A DNA stretch of 64,000 nt from Nocardioides sp. Root240. GTDB lineage: Bacteria; Actinomycetota; Actinomycetes; Propionibacteriales; Nocardioidaceae. The stretch spans positions 146,707 to 210,706 of the forward strand of contig NZ_LMIT01000016.1 in NCBI RefSeq assembly GCF_001428825.1. The letters are read 5' to 3'. The translations under genes and the position numbers were made by a program. Positions 15,121-24,375 of the stretch are shown piece by piece. Below the pieces are notes generated by a model. It worked only from the letters and a program-made list of their open reading frames with translations, was not told where the DNA came from and did no database searches. Every line of letters starts with the position of its first letter. Position 1 is the stretch's first letter.

Positions 15121-15834
15121 TCAGGGGCGCGACGGCGGGTCGAGGTAACCGTCCTGCAGGGCGAGGTGGTTCAGGTCCAGCTTGGTCCGGGCCGGCCGCC
15201 CGGCAGCGGCGTACTTCGCCTTCACCCGGCTCAGGTACTTCTTCGCCGTGTCCTTCTTCACCCCCAGCGCCTCCGCCACCGCCTCCATCGTGGAGCCCGA
15301 CGCGTAGAGCACCAGCGCCCGCTCCTCCTGGTCGCTCAGCTGGGGCCGGTCGCTCCCCGCCGCGAGGATCCGCGCGAGCTCCGGCGACGTCCAGTGACCG
15401 TGGCCGAGGACGGTCCAGATCGCGGCGACCACGTCCTCCTCGGGGTCGCGCTTGCCGACCACACCGGCGACTCCCGCACGCATCACCTTGCGCACCAGGT
15501 CCGGTGAGGACATCGCGGACAGGACCAGGACCCGGATGCCCGACCGGACCAGGCGTCGTACCTGCTCGGGGTCGACGCTGGGGCCACGGTCGACCATGAG
15601 GTCGAGCAGAACGAGGTGGGGCCGCCTGCCGTCGCCGACGGTCTCGAGCCAGCTGAGGAGGTCCGGCAGCGTCTCCCCGCTCCAGACGACGTCGAGTCCG
15701 GACTGGGCACCGACCAGGTCCTCGGCGCGCCGGCGTTGGAGCAGGTGGTCCTCGACGAGGGCGACTCGCCACCGGAACGCGCGGGAGCGCGCACCGTCAG
15801 GTGCGTCCGTTGCTCGCCGACCTCGCCCCACCAT
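15121..15834 (-). CDS. LuxR-type response regulator (paralogue 1)
   Basis: A 237-residue two-domain regulator. The receiver domain has acidic residues E28 and D29, the phosphoacceptor D78 (VLLDLM), and a SAMSS-type switch segment followed by GKRD. The C-terminal LuxR/GerE-like helix-turn-helix begins LSDQEERALVLYASG and includes VAEALGVKKDTAKKYLSRVKAKY. It is closely similar along its length to the regulator at 15950-16636, so the pair arose by tandem duplication. It is read toward the sortase-fusion gene and is a good candidate to control it. TACGTT lies ten bases before the ATG. Confidence 0.88.
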   Translation of the reverse strand: MVGRGRRATDAPDGARSRAFRWRVALVEDHLLQRRRAEDLVGAQSGLDVVWSGETLPDLLSWLETVGDGRRPHLVLLDLMVDRGPSVDPEQVRRLVRSGIRVLVLSAMSSPDLVRKVMRAGVAGVVGKRDPEEDVVAAIWTVLGHGHWTSPELARILAAGSDRPQLSDQEERALVLYASGSTMEAVAEALGVKKDTAKKYLSRVKAKYAAAGRPARTKLDLNHLALQDGYLDPPSRP

Positions 15835-15898
15835 GACGCGGTCGAACGTAGTGACCGCGAACGGTCCCGATCGCCGCCAGCGAGGGCCCCTGAGGAAA

Positions 15899-15918
15899 TG
15901 ACCTCCGAGCGGGGGTCA
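15899..15918. repeat. 20-bp inverted repeat, copy 2
   Basis: TGACCTCC-GAGC-GGGGGTCA preceded by AAA, the same layout as 15049-15068. It lies 32 bases past the end of response regulator 2 and 65 bases before the start of response regulator 1. Confidence 0.55.
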
Positions 15919-15949
15919 GGATCGTCGGGCCTGACCTCCGCCGGGGGAC

Positions 15950-16636
15950 TCAGCGGCTCGGCGGATCGAGGTAGCCGTCCTGCTGTGCGACCGCGTTCAG
16001 GTCGAGCTTGGTGCTCGCGGGGCGCCCGGCCGCGGCGTACTTGGCCTTCACCCGGCTCAGGTACTTCTTCGCGGTGTCCTTCTTGACGCCGAGCGCCTCG
16101 GCGACCGCGTCGAGGGTGAGCCCGGACGCGTAGAGCACCAGCGCCCGCTCCTCCTGGTCGCTCAGCTGCGGCCGGTCGCTGTCACCGGCGATCACGCTGG
16201 CGAGCTCAGGCGTGAGCCACTGCCCGCGCCCGATCACGGTCCACATCGCCGCGACGATGTCCTCCTCGGAGTCGCGCTTGCCCGCGATGCCGCCGATGCC
16301 GGCGCGGAGGATCTTGCGGACCAGCTCGGGCGAGGCCATCGCGGACAGCACGAGGACCTTGATGCCGGACCTGGTCAACGCCCGGACCACGTCCGGGTTC
16401 ACGCTCGGCCCGCGCTCGACCATCAGGTCGAGGACCAGCAGGTGCGGGCGCAGCTGGTCGGGCGCCGTACCGACCCAGCCGAGGAAGTCGGGCAGGGTGT
16501 CACCGCTCCACACCACCTGCAGCCCGGCCTGCGCCGTGATGAGCTCCTCCGTGCGCTTGCGCTGCATCATGTGGTCCTCGACGATCGCCACGCGCCACTC
16601 GTAGCGGCGGGCTCCCCGCTCGGCAGGACTGCTCAC
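15950..16636 (-). CDS. LuxR-type response regulator (paralogue 2)
   Basis: This 228-residue protein has the same architecture as its neighbour: receiver with E20, D21 and phosphoacceptor D70 (LVLDLM), then a LuxR-type DNA-binding domain. Its GTG start overlaps the stop of the histidine kinase gene (GTGA-type), so the two are translationally coupled and this is the likely direct partner of that kinase. Compared with paralogue 1 the DNA-recognition stretch VKKDTAKKYLSRVKAKYAAAGR is identical, so both may bind the same sites. Confidence 0.9.
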   Translation of the reverse strand: MSSPAERGARRYEWRVAIVEDHMMQRKRTEELITAQAGLQVVWSGDTLPDFLGWVGTAPDQLRPHLLVLDLMVERGPSVNPDVVRALTRSGIKVLVLSAMASPELVRKILRAGIGGIAGKRDSEEDIVAAMWTVIGRGQWLTPELASVIAGDSDRPQLSDQEERALVLYASGLTLDAVAEALGVKKDTAKKYLSRVKAKYAAAGRPASTKLDLNAVAQQDGYLDPPSR

Positions 16637-18948
16637 GATCGATCTCCTTCGGACGACGGAACCACCACTTCGACCAGGTCCTGCGGACCCAGGTTGCGCA
16701 CCGACAGCTCGACGCCGTCGGGCAGGTGCCAGCCCTGCAGGGCCGACGACAGCCGCGGCCCCGGGCCGACGAGCGTGAACCGGAGCGCGTCCGGGCCGGG
16801 GAAGAGCGTGCTGGTCAGCTGCTCCCCCGCGGGAACGGCGGCCACCGCCGTGAGCAACAGCTCACCCAGCGCCGGCGCCACCGCGGCGTCGACGTCGACC
16901 CCGCCCGAGCGCACCGCCAGCCGGGTCTGCGCCGTGCGTGCGTCGGCGAGTCCGCGAGCGAACCACTCACCCATCCGCACCAGGTCGGGGTTGAGCTGGG
17001 TGAGCTGGCGCAGGTAGGTCTCCTCCTCCGCGCACGCGCGTTGCAGCTGCTCGTCCCTGGGATCGGCCTCGGCCCGCGCGACCCGGTCCAGGATCGCGAC
17101 CGACTCGCCCAACCCGGCCGCGGCCCACCGGCGCCGAGCCCGGCTCGCGGCATCGCGGGCGTCGGCCTCGGTGCGCAGCCGCGCGGCCGCCTCCTGGTCG
17201 GTCACCACCTGCCGGCCGACTGTCGTGACCAGGCGCTGGAAGCCGGCCCAGCCGATCGCAAGGCCGAGGCAGGCGGTACCGGCCACCAGCACGGAGGCGG
17301 CGGCACTCGTGTCCGACCGTGCCGTCACCGCGGCCACGGCAAGCACCGTGGCGAGCACCGACGCACCGGTCCAGCCGGCGCTCTTGCGCCACCGCCGGTC
17401 GCCGAGCAGGACCAGGAGCGGCCCCGTCGGGCAGATGGCCTGCCACAGGACGATGTCGTGCCGGCCGAAGTCGACGGCCGCGGCGGACAGCACGAAGGCG
17501 AGCGACGCGCCCACGGCGAGCACGACAGGGAGCAGCACCGCACGCACCCGGCCGGGCCCGTTGGTCTGCCACGCGATCGCGCAGACGAGAGCGACGATGG
17601 CGACCATCGGGTACTCCTCGGTGGGGCGCCCACGATGGTTGGTGACCGCCAACCAGACGCCGATCACCACCACCCCGACGGCGAACAGGCCGCTCGCACG
17701 GCGCTGGAGCCCGTCGACGACCGCCTGCAGCGCGTCCTCCCGATCTGGCACGACGCCCGGTCCGTCCGGCACGGCGCGACCGGTCCAGACAAGGGTCGCC
17801 CGGGTGCCCTCGCCGGGGGCCGTCACCAGGCTCACCTCGACATCGGTGCCCCTGAACCGGCCGAGCACCGACTCCGCGAGTCCCCGGCCGGTCGGGACGT
17901 GGCCGTCGAACCCGACACCGTCGTCACTGACGGTGACGACGAGGCCCCCGTCGCGGACGGCCACATCGACGACGACCTCGTCGGCGCCGGAGTGCTTCGC
18001 GGCATTGCGCACCAGCTCGGTGGTCGCGCGGGCGAGTGCCTGGAGCACCTCGGGCGGCAGGAGGGCCTCGCGGCGGGCGAGCTCCTCGTCAGGCACCCCG
18101 CGGTGCGCGACGCGGATGCCGTCGACGTGCAGGCCGCTGCGTATCCCGTTGCCGTCCATCGGCAGCCGGGCGTCGCCGGTGAGCGCCTCGACGGTGGCGA
18201 CGTCGCGTGCGCACCGGGCCCGCACGCTCTTCAGGTCGGCGACACCCGCGCCACCGTTGGCGAGTGCGCCGAGGGTGTTGATGACGGTGTCGTGCAGGAC
18301 CCGGGCGTCCTCGGCGGCGCGACGGCTCGCCGCCTGACGTACCTCGACCGCGTGCTCCTGCGTCTCAGCCAGCGCCCGCTCCTCGTCGGCACGGCGAGCG
18401 AAGTCGAGCAGGACCAGGTAACCGATGCGGGTGCCGACGAGAATGGCAAGACCTGTCGTCGCGACCGACGTGGGCAGCACGCTCCCGGAATCGGGCCAGG
18501 TCAGCACCATCGCGGTCGGCACCACGACCGCGACGGCCAGCGGAAGCAGCAGGGCGGCGCGACCGCGCATCGCGAAGCTCGGGAGTGCCGCCGCCAAGTT
18601 GGCCAGCCAGCAGGCGGCGAGCAGCAGCGGCTGGTCGAGCGAGGTGACCCACGCCCAGTCGGCCACGAAGGCGACGTACGCCAGCACCACGACCACCCAC
18701 GACGGGAGTCGGTCGGCGGCGGCCACGAACGAGATCGCCAGCAACCCGAGGTGGATGACGAGGAGAGTGGTGTGCCCGGCGGGCGAGAGCGGTTCGATGA
18801 GGACCGTCGGCACCATGACCAGCTGCCACAACCCCATGCTCCGCAGCACCACGCGCCGGATCGACGCGACCACGGCCGCCGTGGTCGAACCCTCCTCGTC
18901 GCCGAACAGGTCGCCGAGAAACTGCCGGCGGACGCGTGCCCAGTCCAC
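16633..18948 (-). CDS. Membrane histidine kinase with a second degenerate kinase-like half
   Basis: A 771-residue protein. The first half has about five membrane helices (residues 35-185), a coiled linker, a HisKA_3-type phosphoacceptor H219 (RVLHDTVINTL), an N-box ELVRNAAKHS at 311-320 and the ATP lid motif DDGVGFD at 342-348. After about residue 410 a second set of membrane helices is followed by a coiled helix and a domain with no phosphoacceptor histidine, N-box or G-box. This looks like a duplicated kinase module that lost catalysis and may now sense or regulate. It is co-translated with response regulator 2. The signal is unknown. Confidence 0.87.
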   Translation of the reverse strand: MDWARVRRQFLGDLFGDEEGSTTAAVVASIRRVVLRSMGLWQLVMVPTVLIEPLSPAGHTTLLVIHLGLLAISFVAAADRLPSWVVVVLAYVAFVADWAWVTSLDQPLLLAACWLANLAAALPSFAMRGRAALLLPLAVAVVVPTAMVLTWPDSGSVLPTSVATTGLAILVGTRIGYLVLLDFARRADEERALAETQEHAVEVRQAASRRAAEDARVLHDTVINTLGALANGGAGVADLKSVRARCARDVATVEALTGDARLPMDGNGIRSGLHVDGIRVAHRGVPDEELARREALLPPEVLQALARATTELVRNAAKHSGADEVVVDVAVRDGGLVVTVSDDGVGFDGHVPTGRGLAESVLGRFRGTDVEVSLVTAPGEGTRATLVWTGRAVPDGPGVVPDREDALQAVVDGLQRRASGLFAVGVVVIGVWLAVTNHRGRPTEEYPMVAIVALVCAIAWQTNGPGRVRAVLLPVVLAVGASLAFVLSAAAVDFGRHDIVLWQAICPTGPLLVLLGDRRWRKSAGWTGASVLATVLAVAAVTARSDTSAAASVLVAGTACLGLAIGWAGFQRLVTTVGRQVVTDQEAAARLRTEADARDAASRARRRWAAAGLGESVAILDRVARAEADPRDEQLQRACAEEETYLRQLTQLNPDLVRMGEWFARGLADARTAQTRLAVRSGGVDVDAAVAPALGELLLTAVAAVPAGEQLTSTLFPGPDALRFTLVGPGPRLSSALQGWHLPDGVELSVRNLGPQDLVEVVVPSSEGDRS

Positions 18949-19037
18949 CCCGGTTGCCCCCCTGCACCCTCCACGCGCCCCTCCGGCGTGTGGCCACGAC
19001 GCTAGTGGAACGGGGGTCGGTGTCGCACGAAAAGCAG

Positions 19038-19069
19038 CGTCCCTGACCCCTTTTCGGGGGTCAGGGACG
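19038..19069 (-). terminator. Terminator hairpin of the membrane protein gene
   Basis: A 13-bp stem (CGTCCCTGACCCC and complement) with a six-base loop lies 15 bases past the minus-strand stop at 19085. On the minus strand it is followed by GCTGCTTTTC. Confidence 0.75.
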
Positions 19070-19084
19070 CGACAGTCCTGCAGA

Positions 19085-19894
19085 TCAGGGAGCGACCGGC
19101 TGGCCGGACAGCTTCTTGTACGTGTAGCAGGTGCCGACGAGGATCACCGGGATCGCGACCAGCAGGCCGACGCCGCAGAGCACCGCGCCGACGAGGGCGA
19201 TGACGTAGGCGACGAGGTACCAGATGATCGTCGAGCCGATGTTGTTCCTCACCAGCTCGATCGACGCCTTGATCGCGTCGACCGGGGCGAGGTTCTTGTC
19301 GACCACGAAGAACAGCGAGAACATCGTCAGGAACCCGAAGATGATGCCCGGGAGCACGCACAGGATCGTGCCGATGAAGGTACCGACACCCACCAGCAGG
19401 CTGGTGACGATCACGTTGCCGATGTTCTCGAACTTGAAGACGCCGGCGGTGGTGAACGAACGTCCCTCGGTGACCCCGAGACCCTCGCGGATCAGGCCCG
19501 CGCCGATGACCTGCGCGTAGATGAAGAACACGACGTACAGCAGGGCCAGGACGATCAGGGACAGGATGCCCAGGCCGCCGTTGTCGCCGCTGCAGGCGTA
19601 CTCGCCCGCGTCATTGAAGCTGCAGGAGTAGTCCGAGTCGCCCGCCGGGATGATGATGGCGAAGAAGGCGATGCCGTAGATCAGGACGGCGCCGGCGAAG
19701 ATCGCCAGCGCGGCCAGGATCATCTGGCCCACGTTCGCCTGGAACTTCGTCCAGCCGTAGTTGACCGCGGCGCCGACGTCCCAGTTGTCCGGACCACCCG
19801 GCGGCGGGCCGCCGTAGCCACCAGCGGGGGGCGGGGGCGGGGCGCCGTGACCGCCCGGGGGAGGCGGCGGTGCCGGCGGCTCGAAGTTGCTCAT
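19085..19894 (-). CDS. Integral membrane protein with Pro/Gly-rich cytoplasmic N-terminus
   Basis: The protein has 269 residues. The first 35 are almost only Pro, Gly and Ala, a low-complexity tail common in actinobacterial membrane proteins. Four or five membrane helices follow, with a short loop containing the cysteines C96 and C107 (SYSCSFNDAGEYACSG) that may form a disulfide outside the cell. GAGGAG precedes the ATG at 19894; the longer open frame upstream is not needed. Function unknown. Confidence 0.8.
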   Translation of the reverse strand: MSNFEPPAPPPPPGGHGAPPPPPAGGYGGPPPGGPDNWDVGAAVNYGWTKFQANVGQMILAALAIFAGAVLIYGIAFFAIIIPAGDSDYSCSFNDAGEYACSGDNGGLGILSLIVLALLYVVFFIYAQVIGAGLIREGLGVTEGRSFTTAGVFKFENIGNVIVTSLLVGVGTFIGTILCVLPGIIFGFLTMFSLFFVVDKNLAPVDAIKASIELVRNNIGSTIIWYLVAYVIALVGAVLCGVGLLVAIPVILVGTCYTYKKLSGQPVAP

Positions 19895-20021
19895 GTCGTG
19901 CTCCTCATCGTGGCCGTGACGGGGGGATGCCACGTCGAACGGGACGGTCATCGAACAGTCGGTGCATCGTAGCGAGGTCGAGACCCACGAAGCGTCCCGT
20001 GACGGAGGCTTTACGCAGCGG

Positions 20022-20618
20022 TCATCCGTAGGTGTCGCGCGGTCCACGACCGTCGCGCACACCACGGCGGCCGTGCTTCCACGACGGCGCGTGCGGTCCG
20101 AGCACCTCCACGAGGGTGACCGTCCCGTCGCCGAGCTCCTTGTTGAGGCGCTGCACCAGCGTGCCGGCGAGGAGCTTGAGCTGGGTCGCCCACGCGGTCG
20201 AGTCCGTCCGTACGACGAGGGTGCCCTCGCTCAGCGTCTCCGGGGTCGAGTGGGCGCCGATCTCCTCGCCGACGATCTCGGTCCAGCGACCGAAGACCCC
20301 GCGCACCTGCAGGTCGAGTCCCCAGCCGCGCTCGCCGACGAGTCGGTCGACCTCCTTGCCGAGGCCCTGCGGGTCGCGGCCGTCGGGGCGGGCTCCGCTG
20401 AACTGCGCCTCCCCGCGCCCGCGCGAACCGAAACGGCCCGGGGTGGCACGGCCGTCCGGGCTGCGCGGGAACCGGCGCCGGGCAGGCGTCGTACCGGCGG
20501 CACCGGCGCCGGCCGCCTGGGAGCGCGCGAGGTCGAGGCCGTCGGCGCGATGCTCCTCGGGCGACTCGGGAGGCTCAGGCGCCTCAGCCGCCTCGTCGGC
20601 GGGGGTCTCGTCAGCCAC
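20022..20618 (-). CDS. dciA: DciA-type helicase-loading protein (DUF721)
   Basis: A 198-residue protein with an acidic, disordered N-terminal half and a C-terminal DUF721 domain from about residue 85 ([22 protein letters not shown]...[17 protein letters not shown]). DciA proteins help load the replicative helicase in bacteria lacking DnaC. It starts with GTG inside the last codons of recF, an 8-base overlap, in the usual actinobacterial order. In most relatives gyrB follows next; here it does not. Confidence 0.88.
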   Translation of the reverse strand: MADETPADEAAEAPEPPESPEEHRADGLDLARSQAAGAGAAGTTPARRRFPRSPDGRATPGRFGSRGRGEAQFSGARPDGRDPQGLGKEVDRLVGERGWGLDLQVRGVFGRWTEIVGEEIGAHSTPETLSEGTLVVRTDSTAWATQLKLLAGTLVQRLNKELGDGTVTLVEVLGPHAPSWKHGRRGVRDGRGPRDTYG

Positions 20619-21738
20619 GGGTCACCTCTCCCGCCGCGACGTGGAAGGTCGTACCCCGCAACGCCTCCGGTACGTCGGCCGCGACCGCCGCCGTCACCAG
20701 CACCTGCTCGGCGCCGGCCACCAGCGCGGCCAGCTGCTCGCGGCGGTCCGCGTCGAGCTCGGCGAAGACGTCGTCGAGGATGAGGATCGGGTCGTCGCCG
20801 TCGGCCCGGAGAAGGTCGTAGGACGCGAGCCGCAGCGCGAGCGCGAACGACCAGGACTCGCCGTGGCTGGCGTAGCCCTTCACCGGCAGTCGGTTCTCGT
20901 CGCCGGGCCCGAGCGTGAGCACCAGGTCGTCGCGGTGCGGGCCGACCAGGGTGACGCCGCGCTGGATCTCGTCGGCCTGGCGGCGCGCGAGCTCCTCGCG
21001 GAAGGCGGCCGCGGTGTCGTCGCCGTCGGGCACCGTCGCGGCGTACTCGATGCGGGCGTCGTCACGGTTCGCGCCGCGGGCCACCGCTTCGTACGCCTTC
21101 CCCAGGTACGGCGCCAGGTCGGTCGTGAGGCGCTGGCGAGCCGTGAGCAGCTCGGTGCCCGTCGTCACCAGCTGGTCGTCCCACACCGACAGCGTCGCGA
21201 GCGCGGCCTCGCGGCTGGACCCGCGCGCGGCGTACAACGTTTTGAGGAGGGTGTTGCGCTGCTTGAGGACCCGCTCGTGGTCGGCGATAACGCCGGCGTA
21301 GCGCGGCGTGCGCAGGACCAGCAGGTCGTCGAGGAAGCGCCGCCGCTGCGAGGGGTCGCCCTTCACCAGCGCGAGGTCCTCGGGACTGAAGACCACCGTG
21401 CGGACCAGGCCGGCGAGGTCGCGTGCCCGCGACAGGGGCGAGCGGTTGATCCGCGCGCGGTTGGCGCGACCCGGGTTGAGCTCGACCTCGAGGATCGCCG
21501 TGCGGCCGTCACGCACGACCGCCGCCCGCACGATGGCCTGCTCGGTGCCGGCGCGGATCAGCGGTGCGTCGTTCGCGACCCGGTGCGAGGAGAGCCGCGA
21601 CAGGTAGTCGATCGCCTCGACGAGGTTGGTCTTGCCCTGGCCGTTGCTGCCGACGAACGAGGTGACCCCCGGTTCGAGGGCGACGTCCACGTCCGCGTAC
21701 GAGCGGAAGTCGTGGAGGCTCAGGTGGGCGACGTGCAC
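20611..21738 (-). CDS. recF: DNA replication/repair protein RecF
   Basis: A 375-residue SMC-like ATPase that loads RecA at gapped DNA. The Walker A motif GSNGQGKTN is at 30-38, the signature is near [12 protein letters not shown], and the Walker B is [12 protein letters not shown]. It begins with a GTG giving the typical [14 protein letters not shown]. It sits between gnd and dciA in the standard origin cluster and overlaps dciA. Confidence 0.95.
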   Translation of the reverse strand: MHVAHLSLHDFRSYADVDVALEPGVTSFVGSNGQGKTNLVEAIDYLSRLSSHRVANDAPLIRAGTEQAIVRAAVVRDGRTAILEVELNPGRANRARINRSPLSRARDLAGLVRTVVFSPEDLALVKGDPSQRRRFLDDLLVLRTPRYAGVIADHERVLKQRNTLLKTLYAARGSSREAALATLSVWDDQLVTTGTELLTARQRLTTDLAPYLGKAYEAVARGANRDDARIEYAATVPDGDDTAAAFREELARRQADEIQRGVTLVGPHRDDLVLTLGPGDENRLPVKGYASHGESWSFALALRLASYDLLRADGDDPILILDDVFAELDADRREQLAALVAGAEQVLVTAAVAADVPEALRGTTFHVAAGEVTRG

Positions 21739-21792
21739 CGCACCATCATCCCCTGCCCAGCGTCGATCCGGGCCACGCGCCCCAGGAGTCTC

Positions 21793-22698
21793 CTAGGCCG
21801 GGTTGGCCTCCCCGCCCGGGGGCGGGTCGGTGTGGACGGCGTGGCCGCCGAACTGGTTGCGCATCGCGGCGATCGCCTTCATCGCCGGGCTGTCGTCCTG
21901 GCGGGAGGTGAAGCGGGCGAAGAGGGAGGCGGCGATCACGTGCATCGGGACGGCGTTGTCGATCGCCGCCTGCACGGTCCAGCGGCCCTCGCCCGAGTCG
22001 TCGGCGTAGCCGCGCAGCTTCTCGAGGTGCTCGTCGTCCTCGATCGCCTCGGTGAGCAGGTCGAGCAGCCACGAGCGGATCACCGTGCCGTAGCGCCAGG
22101 ACTCGAAGATCGCCGGGACGTTCTCGACGATGTCGACCTTCTCGAGCAGCTCCCAGCCCTCGGCGTAGGCCTGCATCATGGCGTACTCGATGCCGTTGTG
22201 GACCATCTTGGCGAAGTGGCCGGCGCCGGGGGTCGGACCGGCGTGGACGGCGCCGCCCTCCTCGGGCTTGAGCGCGTCGAAGGCGGGCTGGACCTTGGCG
22301 ATGTCGTCGACCGAGCCGCCGTACATCAGGGCGTAGCCGTTCTCCAGGCCCCAGACCCCACCGGAGACGCCGCAGTCGACGAAGCCGATGCCCTTCTCGG
22401 CGAGCGAGGCGGCGTTGATCGCGTCGTCGGTGTACTTCGAGTTGCCCCCGTCGACCACCAGGTCGCCCTCGGACAGCAGCTCCTTGAGCTCGGCGATCGT
22501 CGAGCGGGTCGGGTCTCCGGCGGGCACCATGACCCACACGACCTTCGGCGCCGGGAGCGCCTCGACCATCTCCGCGAGGCTCGCGACGTCGGCCAGGTCC
22601 GGGTTGCGGTCGTAGCCGACGACGGTGTGGCCCGCGTTGCGCAGGCGGGTGCGCATGTTGCCACCCATCTTGCCGAGTCCGACCAGTCCGATCTCCAT
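21793..22698 (-). CDS. gnd: 6-phosphogluconate dehydrogenase, short (decarboxylating) type
   Basis: A 301-residue enzyme of the pentose phosphate pathway converting 6-phosphogluconate to ribulose 5-phosphate. The N-terminal Rossmann motif GLGKMGGNM is at 7-15, followed by a catalytic region with GAGHFAKMVHNGIEYAMMQ. The length fits the short family found between dnaN and recF in actinobacteria, which often prefers NAD. ATG at 22698. Confidence 0.93.
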   Translation of the reverse strand: MEIGLVGLGKMGGNMRTRLRNAGHTVVGYDRNPDLADVASLAEMVEALPAPKVVWVMVPAGDPTRSTIAELKELLSEGDLVVDGGNSKYTDDAINAASLAEKGIGFVDCGVSGGVWGLENGYALMYGGSVDDIAKVQPAFDALKPEEGGAVHAGPTPGAGHFAKMVHNGIEYAMMQAYAEGWELLEKVDIVENVPAIFESWRYGTVIRSWLLDLLTEAIEDDEHLEKLRGYADDSGEGRWTVQAAIDNAVPMHVIAASLFARFTSRQDDSPAMKAIAAMRNQFGGHAVHTDPPPGGEANPA

Positions 22699-22748
22699 GT
22701 CCTGAGCCTAGCCGGGCACGACGAAGGAGTGCACGGCGTGGGTCAGGA

Positions 22749-22800
22749 GGTTGAGCAAGCCCGCGGCCGAGCCCGCGAGGGCGCGACGGCGCGTCGAAAC
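22749..22800. repeat. Palindromic intergenic repeat, class 2
   Basis: It starts GGTTGAGCAAGC and ends GCGCGTCGAAAC with a dyad-rich centre. The same ends, inverted, occur at 53325-53382. It fills most of the 128-base dnaN-gnd gap. Confidence 0.55.
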
Positions 22801-22826
22801 ACCCTTCGGGAGTCGTGGAGAGGTGT

Positions 22827-23969
22827 TCAGCTGAGCAGGCGACGCGGCATCAGCAGGTAGCGGAACGATCCGCCCTGCTCGCCGGACTCGTCGTTCGTGC
22901 CGCTGATGACGACCGGCTTCGAGGCCTGCGTGAACGCGAGCTCGACCACCGACTCGTCGATGGCACCGAGGCCGTCGAGCAGGAAGTTCGGGTTGAAGCC
23001 GGTGACCAGGTCGTCGCCCTCGATCTGCGCCGCGACCGACTCCGATGCCTGCGCGTCGTCGCCCGAACCGGCGTCGAGGATCAGCGCACCGTCGCGGAAG
23101 CTCAGCTGGACCGCGGTGTTGCGGTCGGCGACGAGCGAGACGCGCTTGACCGACTCGATGAGCTCGGCCCGGTCGATCTTGGCGATGGTGAGCTTCTCCG
23201 ACGGGAACAGGCTGCGGACCTTCGGGAACTCGCCGTCGAGCAGCCGGGTGGTGGTACGGCGCACGCCGCCCGGTCCGGTGCCCTCGAAGCCGATGATCCC
23301 GTCGCCCGAGCCGGACGCGGAGAGCGCGATGGTCACCTCGGGGCCCGCGGTGAGCGCCTTGGCGGTGTCGCCGAGCACCTTCGCCGGGACGAGGGCGGCG
23401 ACCGTGGCGTCCGGCGTACCGGGGTTCCAGGTCAGCTCGCGCTGCGAGAGGCGGAACCGGTCGGTGGCGAGCAGGGCGATGGTGTCGCCCTCGATCTCGA
23501 TCCGCACGCCGGTGAGCACCGGGAGCATGTCGTCGCGACCGGCGGCGGTCACGGCCTGGGCCACGGCGTGGGCGAAGGCGTCGCTGGGGACGGTGCCCGT
23601 CGCGGCCGGCATCTCCGGGATGGACGGGTAGTCCTCGACGGGCATGGTCTGCAGCGAGAAGCGCGACGAGCCGCAGGTGAGCTGGACCCGGGCGCCGTCG
23701 AGCGTCAGCTCGACGGGCTTGTTGGGCAGGCTGCGGCAGATGTCGGCGAGGAGGCGGCCACTGACCAGCGCCTTGCCCTCGTCGTGCACCTCGGCGGACA
23801 AGGTCGCGCGGGCGGAGGTCTCGTAGTCGAACGTCGAGAGGACCAGGCCCTCGTCGTTGGCCTCGATCAGGAGTCCGGCGAGGACCGGGGCGCTGGGACG
23901 GACCGGCAGGCTGCGCGCGGCCCAGGCGACGGCGTCAGCAAGGACGTCGCGGTCGACACGGAACTTCAC
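22827..23969 (-). CDS. dnaN: DNA polymerase III sliding clamp (beta subunit)
   Basis: The 380-residue protein has the three repeated clamp domains and starts MKFRVDRDVLADAVAWAARSL, the actinobacterial DnaN beginning, from GTG at 23969. The C-terminus ends YLLMPRRL, the conserved last strand of the clamp. It rings DNA and tethers polymerase and other partners. It is downstream of dnaA in the same direction. Confidence 0.97.
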   Translation of the reverse strand: MKFRVDRDVLADAVAWAARSLPVRPSAPVLAGLLIEANDEGLVLSTFDYETSARATLSAEVHDEGKALVSGRLLADICRSLPNKPVELTLDGARVQLTCGSSRFSLQTMPVEDYPSIPEMPAATGTVPSDAFAHAVAQAVTAAGRDDMLPVLTGVRIEIEGDTIALLATDRFRLSQRELTWNPGTPDATVAALVPAKVLGDTAKALTAGPEVTIALSASGSGDGIIGFEGTGPGGVRRTTTRLLDGEFPKVRSLFPSEKLTIAKIDRAELIESVKRVSLVADRNTAVQLSFRDGALILDAGSGDDAQASESVAAQIEGDDLVTGFNPNFLLDGLGAIDESVVELAFTQASKPVVISGTNDESGEQGGSFRYLLMPRRLLS

Positions 23970-24375
23970 GTTCGTCGTACCTCATCACTGGGATCGGTTG
24001 GGGGTTGCATCCTGCCACGCCCGACCTGAGTGCGGCGACGCCCGTCGGGGGCGAGGTGGTCATTCGGTGTCCGTCGAGGTGGCTCGGGTCCGGGCCGGAT
24101 GGTCGGTGGTCCACAGGTCAGGGGCCAGGAGACGTGCTGCGGTCGATCGAGTCGTAGGTCAGTAGGGAGTGGTCATAGGTTCGGTGGAAACTGTGGAGAA
24201 CTGTCATTCGTGCAGGTCAGGTGCCAGATGAGCAGTGGATGACGCCTGTGGACAGATCGGGACGAACTACACGGTCGTGGGGACGAGCACCGCCGTGTGG
24301 AGGGCCGGCCTGCGCAGTGCACGGAATCCTCCCCGTGTAGTTCGCACAATTCCGGCCGAGTTCTCCACAGCTTCC
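23970..24375. other. dnaA-dnaN intergenic region, candidate replication origin
   Basis: This 406-base gap has no gene. DnaA-box-like nonamers are TGGTCCACA at 24107-24115, TTCTCCACA on minus at 24192-24200, CTGTCCACA on minus at 24247-24255 and TTCTCCACA at 24361-24369, each off the TTGTCCACA consensus. A 12-base inverted repeat (CGAACTACACGG at 24263-24274, its complement at 24333-24344) spans the middle. In Streptomyces and mycobacteria oriC lies in this gap, but the boxes here are few and weak. Confidence 0.5.
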
